64,000 nucleotides of DNA, taken from Streptococcus thermophilus. GTDB taxonomy: Bacteria > Actinomycetota > Actinomycetes > Mycobacteriales > Mycobacteriaceae. Within the stretch, counting starts at the first letter, position 1. Every line of letters begins with the position of its first letter. The position numbers and the translations under genes are program-made. Where the stretch lies: assembly GCA_900618065.1 (NCBI GenBank), contig UYIL01000003.1:744001-808000 (forward strand). The letters are read 5' to 3'. Positions 45,038 to 51,349 of the stretch are shown in pieces. The notes below the pieces were generated by a model. That model had not been told where the DNA came from. It worked only from the letters and a program-made list of their open reading frames with translations, and ran no database searches.

Positions 45038-45918
45038 TCCGCTTCCGGTTCGTTGATGACCACCGCACCGATTACTCGGTCAAGCGGATGTGCACCGTAC
45101 TCGGGTTAAACCGCAGCTCCTACTACAAATGGAAAGCTAGCAGCGCCCAGCGGCACCGCAGACTGGTTGATGATGCCATACTCGGAGCCAAGGTCCAGGC
45201 CATCTTCGACGACAAGAGGCAGCTCTACGGCGCAAAACGCATTGCCGCCGAGCTGACTTTCAACGATGCGTACAGTAGCACCGGACCGGTCAACCATAAG
45301 CGCATCGCCCGGATTATGAGGAAGCTTCAGCTGCGCGGCTACACGAAAAAACGTAAGGTCACGACAACGCAGCGTGAGCGTCATCGCTTTATATTCGCTG
45401 ACCTGGTCAAGCGTAACTTCACTGCGCCAGCTGCCAATAGGATCCTCGTCGGCGATATTACCTATCTGCCGATCGCAGACGGGTCGAATATGTATCTGGC
45501 TTCTGTGATTGACTGCTACTCGCGGATGCTCGTCGGCTTCGCGATCGCAGACCACATGCGCACCGACCTCGTCGAAGAAGCGCTCGAGCATGCTCGCCGT
45601 ACCCGTGGCAGTCTCTCCGGGGCGATCTTCCACTCAGATCATGGCAGCGTGTATACCTCATCGCAGTTTCAGGCTGTCTGCCGAAGACTCAACGTCACCC
45701 AGTCGATGGGAGCAGTTGGCAGCAGCGCTGATAATTCACTCGCGGAGTCGTTTAACGCGGCGTTGAAACGAGAAGTGCTCAAAGACCAGAAAGTCTTTTC
45801 CAATCAGCTAGTCTGCCGGCGCGACGTCTTCGCATGGTGTGCGCGCTACAACACCACCCGAAGGCATTCCTGGTGCAAGTACCTCACACCCATTGAGTAC
45901 GAAACTCACGCTTCCTAA
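45034..45918 (+). CDS. IS3-family transposase OrfB (DDE integrase)
   Basis: The 294-residue protein has an HTH_21 region (YGAKRIAAELTF...KRIARIMRKLQLRGYTKKRK) and an rve core with catalytic Asp in LVGDITYLP, Asp in FHSDHGSVYTS and Glu in NSLAESFNAALKRE, followed by FAWCARYNTTRRHS. It is complete, with the catalytic DDE triad intact, so the element could still move. Confidence 0.93.
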   Translation: MIRFRFVDDHRTDYSVKRMCTVLGLNRSSYYKWKASSAQRHRRLVDDAILGAKVQAIFDDKRQLYGAKRIAAELTFNDAYSSTGPVNHKRIARIMRKLQLRGYTKKRKVTTTQRERHRFIFADLVKRNFTAPAANRILVGDITYLPIADGSNMYLASVIDCYSRMLVGFAIADHMRTDLVEEALEHARRTRGSLSGAIFHSDHGSVYTSSQFQAVCRRLNVTQSMGAVGSSADNSLAESFNAALKREVLKDQKVFSNQLVCRRDVFAWCARYNTTRRHSWCKYLTPIEYETHAS

Positions 45919-45960
45919 CAATGCGCTAGAGTAAAGCCAATAATTTCACCCCCACGGTGT

Positions 45961-46791
45961 CTACTTTCCGGGGGCCGGGCCCGTCACCCACTGCGGCCCG
46001 AAGGGGTCGATGACCTGAGCGATTCCTGGCTGCGCCTGCGGCACAAGAACACCGGGCGGCCCCGAAATCTCCGCGCACCGGCTCACGACCACTGCGGCGG
46101 CAGCTGCCCCGGCGGCGATCACCGTGGGATCCGGGCCATTGGCGGTCAGAGCCTGAGCCAGTGCCGTGGCGGCGGCGTGCGTGTGCGGGTCCCGGTCCTG
46201 GGCGTGCATGAGCACGCACTCCAGGCAGGGCCCGTCGCCGCTGACGCTGGCCGGGCCGACCACCACGCGTGAATCCAGCGTGAACACCGGGATGATCCAA
46301 CCTGCGTGCCCGGCCAGCGCCTCGCGCAACCGCACCAGCTGGGGGAAGTGGTCCACAACCACGACGGGTACGTCGGGGGAGTGGAGGGAGATAAAGGGGC
46401 GCAGCGGTTCGTCGATAAGCGGTGTGCGCACTGTGATGCCTGCCGCGCGCAGCAGACGCACCACCTCATCCGCCAGCGCCGACGTGCCCAGCACGACGAC
46501 GGTACGCGCGCTGGCATCGACGAGGATGCGGTAGCCCAGCAGATCGTTCACCAGCGCCCGCGCCTCCGGCTCCGCAATGCCGGCAAGGCCGCGCAGCGCG
46601 TTGAGCACATCCCGCACAGTCGTCGGTTTCACCGCGGCATCGAGGATATCTTTGAGCTGGCGCGGGTGCGCCGTGTCCAGCACCGCGCTTCTCGACGCAT
46701 CCAGCCCGAACTGCACCGCCCCCTCCCCGCGGACCAGCACATTCACACCGGGCGCTAAACGAACTAATGTTGAGTCCCCCATAGGAGCCAT
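45961..46791 (-). CDS. Cyclodehydratase-like (ThiF/E1-related) protein
   Basis: The 276-residue protein resembles actinobacterial proteins (Rv3196 position) annotated with a bacteriocin-biosynthesis cyclodehydratase domain. A winged-helix-like N-terminus (VRGEGAVQFGLDASRSAVLDT...LKDILDAA) is followed by a Rossmann-type segment (TVVVLGTSALADEVVRLLRAAGITV) and a GPCLECVLMHAQDRD motif like the Cys pair of E1/ThiF proteins. No azole-peptide precursor, dehydrogenase or YcaO gene is nearby. Its TAG stop lies inside the right end of the IS3 element, so the C-terminus may be altered. Confidence 0.6.
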   Translation of the reverse strand: MAPMGDSTLVRLAPGVNVLVRGEGAVQFGLDASRSAVLDTAHPRQLKDILDAAVKPTTVRDVLNALRGLAGIAEPEARALVNDLLGYRILVDASARTVVVLGTSALADEVVRLLRAAGITVRTPLIDEPLRPFISLHSPDVPVVVVDHFPQLVRLREALAGHAGWIIPVFTLDSRVVVGPASVSGDGPCLECVLMHAQDRDPHTHAAATALAQALTANGPDPTVIAAGAAAAAVVVSRCAEISGPPGVLVPQAQPGIAQVIDPFGPQWVTGPAPGK

Positions 46792-46817
46792 TGCAGCACA
46801 CGGGAGGACACTGCGCC

Positions 46818-47321
46818 ATGCTCAACCACGACAACGTCGACGTCATCCGCTCAGCGAAAAGGACCCGCACGGTGCAGGCACGGTTGAAAGGCGACCGCAT
46901 TGAAGTCCGCATTCCGGCACGTTTCACCGCCGCGCAGGAACGCGACGCTGTCGACGGCATCTTGGCGAAAATGGAGCGCAAGCTGACCACCAGCACACTG
47001 TCTGACGAGGATTTGCTGGCCCGAGCCCGGTCCCTCAACAACTCTGTGCTGGGCGGGCAGGCGCGCATCGGATCCGTGCGGTGGACCTCCAACCAGTCGA
47101 CGTTGTGGGGATCATGCACCACTGCAACAGGGGACATCCGCATCTCCGACCGGTTGCGGGACGTGCCCGACTGGGTGGTCGACGCCGTGCTCGTCCACGA
47201 GCTTGTGCACACCTTCATCCCCGGACACGGGCCAGATTTCTGGGAGCACGCCGACAAAGCCCCCCGCGCAGAGCGCGCGAAAGGCTACTTAGAGGCGTTT
47301 CAGAGGTTCGGGCAGAACTAG
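46818..47321 (+). CDS. YgjP/WLM-type zinc metallopeptidase (M48-like)
   Basis: The 167-residue protein has the YgjP landmarks RWTSNQSTLWGSCTTATGDIRISDRLRDVPDWVVDAVLVHELVH, where HELVH is the zinc site and the third ligand His lies in FIPGHGPDFW. Such proteins are cytoplasmic and of unknown substrate. GGGAGG lies about 10 nt before the ATG at 46818. The gene is divergent from the cyclodehydratase-like gene and convergent with the next one. Confidence 0.85.
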   Translation: MLNHDNVDVIRSAKRTRTVQARLKGDRIEVRIPARFTAAQERDAVDGILAKMERKLTTSTLSDEDLLARARSLNNSVLGGQARIGSVRWTSNQSTLWGSCTTATGDIRISDRLRDVPDWVVDAVLVHELVHTFIPGHGPDFWEHADKAPRAERAKGYLEAFQRFGQN

Positions 47322-48796
47322 TCGTTCTTCTCCTGGTCGTCCTCGGTGCCCCGGTCGTCCTCGCTCGGGCCAGGTTCGCTTGCGAGCATCTCCTCGAGCT
47401 TGGCGATCTCTTCGTCGAACTGGTCGTCCGGTGCATCGTCGAGAAGCGTGTCGATGAAAGCTGCCGGGTTCTCCAGGTGCTCGCCCGTGGGTAGCAGATC
47501 CGGGTGGTCCCACACCTTGTCGCGGCGCTCCACGCCGACAGCGGTGGTGGCCCGGCGCCACAGCTGGGCGGCCTCGTTCGTCTTCGGGGCACCCAACTCG
47601 ATGCCGACGACATTGGCAAACGCGTTCTCGGCGGACCCGCCGGTCGCGCGGCGGCGCGCCCAGGACTCCGTCATCGCGGCGGTCGACGGAATGCGGGAGT
47701 CAAGCGCGTCCTCCACGACGACCTCGACCCAGCCTTCAACGAGCGCGAGCAGCGTTTCGAGGCGGTCGGCGGCAGCGGCGTTGCGCGAAGTGACACGAGG
47801 GGACATGTCCATGCCCTGCATCTCCTGCATCGCTTCCTGGATCTTCGCCGGGTCGCCCGACTCGAGGTTGAGATCCCGGATCTTCTCCTCGATGTGGGAG
47901 GTGTCCAGCTCAAGGCCGACGGAGTACTCCTCAACCGAGGACACGATGCGCTCCACCAGCCACGGAACGTGGGTGAACAGGCGCTGGCGGGCAGCCTCGC
48001 GGGCGGAGATGTAGACGAGCACCTCCTGGCCCGGCACCGACAGCTGCTCCGAGATCGGTTCGATGTTCTTCGGCACGATGCCGATAACACCGTTCGGAGC
48101 GACCGGCAGGCCGAAGTCGTTGCCGGTCAGCGCTTGGTTGGCCAGGTCACCGAGTGCCTGGCCGAGCTTCGCTCCGAAGTTCATGGAGTTGAAGTGGCCG
48201 AGCATCTGGGTGATCGGACCGAAGATTTCGCGTGCTTCCTCCGGCATCGCATCGAGCTGGGCGCGGCCCATGTGCTCGGCGACGGGGCTGACCATGCGCT
48301 TCCATGTGGGGAGGGTGTTGGTCAGCCAGTCGTCTGCGCTCCACGCTTCGGGGCGGGAGCCGGAATCGGGGAGCACTGTGGCATCATCGAGCCACAGGTT
48401 GGCAAGGCGCGTCGACTCCGTGACGGCGTTCGTGTCGCCAGCGGTCGCGCCGCGCGGATTCTTCACCACCTGGCGAGCAGCACGCAGAGCCACGTCGTAG
48501 TTGACCGCGTCTTGCTTCGGACGCTCTTGGCTGGCCCGGTTAGCTTGCTCGCCCAGGCCGGAGAGCATCTCGCTGAACTGGCCCAGCACCTCGCCGAGGT
48601 TGCCGAAGCCGCCGCTGAAGCCCTGGGTGCCGCCAATGCCGAACCCGAACTGGCCGAACGGGTTGTCCTGGCCGCCCTGATCGTCGCGGCCGTTGCCGTC
48701 CTGCCCGTCCCGGTCATCCCGGTTTTCACGGTCATCGCGGTCGTCGCGGTCGTCGCGGTCATCGTTGGGGAAAGAGAACCCGAATCCATTAACCAT
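47318..48796 (-). CDS. Zinc-dependent metalloprotease-like protein (TIGR03624/DUF2342 type)
   Basis: The 492-residue protein begins MVNGFGFSFPNDD and runs into an acidic repeat built from DDR triplets (residues 11-45), a Gly-rich linker, then a helical domain with GQALGDLANQALTGNDFGLPVAP and SAREAARQRLFTHVPWLVERI. This matches the actinobacterial family (Rv3195 position) called zinc-dependent metalloprotease, in which a REAARQRLF helix occupies the HExxH position. Activity is doubtful. The frame is open much further upstream, but the ATG at 48796 fits the family start. Confidence 0.75.
   Translation of the reverse strand: MVNGFGFSFPNDDRDDRDDRDDRENRDDRDGQDGNGRDDQGGQDNPFGQFGFGIGGTQGFSGGFGNLGEVLGQFSEMLSGLGEQANRASQERPKQDAVNYDVALRAARQVVKNPRGATAGDTNAVTESTRLANLWLDDATVLPDSGSRPEAWSADDWLTNTLPTWKRMVSPVAEHMGRAQLDAMPEEAREIFGPITQMLGHFNSMNFGAKLGQALGDLANQALTGNDFGLPVAPNGVIGIVPKNIEPISEQLSVPGQEVLVYISAREAARQRLFTHVPWLVERIVSSVEEYSVGLELDTSHIEEKIRDLNLESGDPAKIQEAMQEMQGMDMSPRVTSRNAAAADRLETLLALVEGWVEVVVEDALDSRIPSTAAMTESWARRRATGGSAENAFANVVGIELGAPKTNEAAQLWRRATTAVGVERRDKVWDHPDLLPTGEHLENPAAFIDTLLDDAPDDQFDEEIAKLEEMLASEPGPSEDDRGTEDDQEKND
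48720..48771. repeat. In-frame simple repeat encoding DDR units
   Basis: Near-perfect 9-nt units of the type GTCATCGCG/GTCGTCGCG repeat within the 5' part of the preceding gene. The unit is a multiple of three, so length changes would preserve the frame. Confidence 0.7.
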
Positions 48797-48907
48797 GGTG
48801 GCCAGCCTACCGGCGGGGAAACGCGCCCTACAACGAAAAACAGGCTGAGCAGGCAACGCTCTAAGCGAACACGGTCTTTCGGGCACGCTGTTGTAGGCTT
48901 TATTGCC

Positions 48908-50005
48908 GTGACAATGCCTGCCGAAGCGGATCAGCCCGCTACCACCCTCAAACGCCGCCGCGCCGCGGTGGCGTTGGGCGGCATTCCGCTCGCGGTGGCG
49001 GCGACCTTGTTTGTGGTCGGGGGTGTTCCCGGAACCGACATCCGGTTCACGGTGCCGTTCGCCGCGCAGGGACCGGGGCCGACGTTCAACACGCTGGACG
49101 AGGTCGACGGCACCCCTGTCATCGAGATTGACGGGGCGGACGTCGACCCCACCGCAGGCAGCCTGGATATGACCACAGTGTCTGTGCGCACCAATATGAC
49201 CGTGGGCCAAGCACTGAGCCGTTGGCTGATTTCTGACGACACACTAGTGCCGATCAACCAGATCATGCCGTCGAACATGTCGGATGAGGAGATGCGTAAG
49301 CACAACGAGGCCACGTTTGTCGCTTCCGAAGCCGCCGCCACTGTCGCGGCGATGCGTTACCTGGGGGAGCCGACCCGCGTCCTCATTCACGACGTCCTAG
49401 AAGACGGTGCCGCAGCCGACGAGCTCAAGCCCGAAGACATCGTCACGGCTATCGACGGCACCGATGTCACCGCCCCGCAAGAAGTCCAGGACCTCGTCCG
49501 CGCGAAGAAGCCCGGCGACGAGCTCACCGTCGCCTACGAGCGCGGCGGCGAACAGGGGGAGGTCACCATCACCCTGGGTGCGAGCCCCGAGGACGAGTCG
49601 GTCCCGCTGCTGGGTGTGACCATGTCATCCGAACCGGCCGGCGATGTCACGGTGAACTACAACTTCAACGACGTTGGTGGCCCGAGTGCGGGAATGATTT
49701 TCTCGCTTGCGGTGATCGACAAGCTCTCGCCGGGCGAACTCAACGGCGGCAAGCACGTCGCGGGCACCGGCACTATCGCCGAAGACGGCTCCGTCGGCCC
49801 GATCGGCGGCATCACGCATAAGATCGAAGGCGCGCGCGACGGCGGCGCAGAACTTTTCCTCGCACCTGAGAACAACTGCAAGGAAGCAAGCAAGATCGAT
49901 GCGGGGGACATGGTTGTCGCTAGCGTCGCCACGCTTGACGACGCGATTAGTGCCATGTCCGCCTTCTCCGAAGGATCCCCCGTCGAAACCTGCTCGGCCG
50001 ACTAG
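48908..50005 (+). CDS. PDZ-domain Lon-like membrane protease (YlbL type)
   Basis: The 365-residue protein has an N-terminal membrane helix (VALGGIPLAVAATLFVVGGV), a PDZ domain (VLEDGAAADELKPEDIVTAIDGTDV...VQDLVRAKKPGDELTV) and a Lon-type serine protease domain. The Ser-Lys dyad is Ser in DVGGPSAGMIFSLAVID and Lys in IGGITHKIEGAR. It corresponds to Rv3194c and YlbL, extracytoplasmic Lon-like proteases. The start is GTG at 48908 (or ATG 48914). No strong ribosome binding site is seen, so a leaderless transcript is possible. Confidence 0.9.
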   Translation: MTMPAEADQPATTLKRRRAAVALGGIPLAVAATLFVVGGVPGTDIRFTVPFAAQGPGPTFNTLDEVDGTPVIEIDGADVDPTAGSLDMTTVSVRTNMTVGQALSRWLISDDTLVPINQIMPSNMSDEEMRKHNEATFVASEAAATVAAMRYLGEPTRVLIHDVLEDGAAADELKPEDIVTAIDGTDVTAPQEVQDLVRAKKPGDELTVAYERGGEQGEVTITLGASPEDESVPLLGVTMSSEPAGDVTVNYNFNDVGGPSAGMIFSLAVIDKLSPGELNGGKHVAGTGTIAEDGSVGPIGGITHKIEGARDGGAELFLAPENNCKEASKIDAGDMVVASVATLDDAISAMSAFSEGSPVETCSAD

Positions 50006-50009
50006 CGCG

Positions 50010-50708
50010 CTACTGCTCGTTGGTGAGCTGCTTTGCCTCTTGCTCGCCGTCTTCAGCGCCGTCTTGGTCTTCTGCGCCTTCGTCGTCCGTGGCGGGCTCG
50101 GGGGTTTTCACACCGGTGCCGTCATCTTCGGCCAGCCCCAGCTCGTAGATGCGCTGCTCCGGGTCGACATCTTCACTGTCGACCATTTGCTGCAGGAGCT
50201 GGCCCTTTTCGCTGTCCACGACGGTGAGCACGGCGGTCCGCCCCAGCATCGACCAGCCGACAATCTTGTTGCCGTCCTCGGACTCCTCCACAATGCGGGA
50301 GCTCCTCAAACCGGTCAGCAGGTCCTTTGTGTCTTCCGCCATGGACTCGGATTCAAAGAACTGGAACTTGCCCACCTCAGAGCCGGAGCATTCGACAGAG
50401 CCTTTGAGGCTGGTTTCCGAGCACGTATCTAAAGCGTCGAAAAGCTCCGCAGGCGCAAGGGAGGAGAACTGCTCCGCCACCTCGGCCACGAGCTCCGGAT
50501 CGTCGCTGCGGCGCCGCCAGCCGGGCTGCTTGCTCGTCTCCGATGTGGACTCCTCGGCCACGGCCTCAGCGGACGTCGATTGCGGTGCCGGGGTTGGAGT
50601 AGGGTCCTCGCCCTCTTTGTCAGTGCAGGCGGCGAGCGTGACAGCCAAGCTCATCGCCGCAAGTGCGACAAGCGCACGGCGATGACGGGGCAAGGACGAA
50701 GACGGCAC
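50010..50708 (-). CDS. Acidic secreted lipoprotein, unknown function
   Basis: The 232-residue protein has a lipoprotein signal: basic MPSSSLPRHRRALVALAAM, a hydrophobic core and lipobox TLAAC with Cys28. A Thr/Ser/Pro-rich linker, a compact domain with a Cys pair (LDTCSETSLKGSVEC, a probable disulfide) and a very acidic tail (DDEGAEDQDGAEDGEQEA) follow. The start is a GTG with AAAGGAG 8 nt upstream. I do not recognise the domain. It is convergent with the Lon-like protease gene. Confidence 0.75.
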   Translation of the reverse strand: MPSSSLPRHRRALVALAAMSLAVTLAACTDKEGEDPTPTPAPQSTSAEAVAEESTSETSKQPGWRRRSDDPELVAEVAEQFSSLAPAELFDALDTCSETSLKGSVECSGSEVGKFQFFESESMAEDTKDLLTGLRSSRIVEESEDGNKIVGWSMLGRTAVLTVVDSEKGQLLQQMVDSEDVDPEQRIYELGLAEDDGTGVKTPEPATDDEGAEDQDGAEDGEQEAKQLTNEQ

Positions 50709-50737
50709 GGGGGTAACTCCTTTGAAAGTAGACCCCT

Positions 50738-51259
50738 TTAGTCTAGATCGTCTTCCTGCGAATCGTTGTCCAAGCTGTACCGCAATGCGCCGATGACCGC
50801 GGGGGCGACATTCGGGCCGCCGCGCAGCTGGATGTCATCCTCGGCGAACGGCCCTGCCTCCTCCAGCTCCGCTTCAGTAGGGCGGATCTGCAATAAGGTC
50901 TGCTCAATGTCTTCCTCCCGGAGAACCCCGGAGAATAACCGCGCCGGAGATGCCTCCGCGGTGCTGCTGGTGTCTAGGAAGACGATCTCCTGGGCCAAAA
51001 TGACGCCGGCGACTTCTTCCGGCCATGCTAGACGCGCGATATAGTCGCCCAATTCGTCTGAACCAGGCAGGATGTGCTCCGGAAGCTCCTGCACCACCAA
51101 GGTCAGCGGTGAATCCGCCTCCTCGTCGAGCGCGGCGAGTTGGTCCACAACCAACTCCGTCGGAACAAGCGCGAACAGCGTGGGCGGTGCGTCCCAGCCT
51201 TCAGCGTGGACGAACTCGACGGCCTCCATCATGGCCTTGTTGAGAGCTTGCTGGCGCAA
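50738..51259 (-). CDS. PPA1309 family protein
   Basis: The 173-residue protein contains AEGWDAPPTLFALVPTELVVDQL, LTLVVQELPEHILPGSDELGDYIARLAWPEEVAGVILAQEIVFLD and LRGGPNVAPAVIGALRYSL, the pattern of the actinobacterial PPA1309 family (unknown function, Rv3192 neighbourhood). It starts at TTG 51259. No membrane segments. It is divergent from the UPF0182 gene and in the same direction as the lipoprotein gene. Confidence 0.8.
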   Translation of the reverse strand: MRQQALNKAMMEAVEFVHAEGWDAPPTLFALVPTELVVDQLAALDEEADSPLTLVVQELPEHILPGSDELGDYIARLAWPEEVAGVILAQEIVFLDTSSTAEASPARLFSGVLREEDIEQTLLQIRPTEAELEEAGPFAEDDIQLRGGPNVAPAVIGALRYSLDNDSQEDDLD

Positions 51260-51349
51260 CTGGGGAACCCTTCTGGTCTTTTAGGCGTTAGGCACTTTAG
51301 TGTTAAAGCTTAATAGTTCATCGTTCTAAGCCGTTATAAGGAGCTGGAT

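Larger units (their letters stand above)
44674..45963 (+). mobile_element. IS3-family insertion sequence
   Basis: Two overlapping transposase frames are enclosed by short inverted ends: TAGACACC at 44674-44681 and GGTGTCTA at 45956-45963. The 8-bp match is short, no target duplication is visible next to it, and the true ends could extend a few bases. Both frames are complete. The right end overlaps the stop codon of the neighbouring gene on the other strand. Confidence 0.7.

Noticed and set aside
44726..45918. Programmed -1 frameshift signal in the IS3 element
   Set aside because: The frame relation fits, but no A6G-like slippery run is seen before the overlap; translational coupling through GTGA is enough to explain OrfB.
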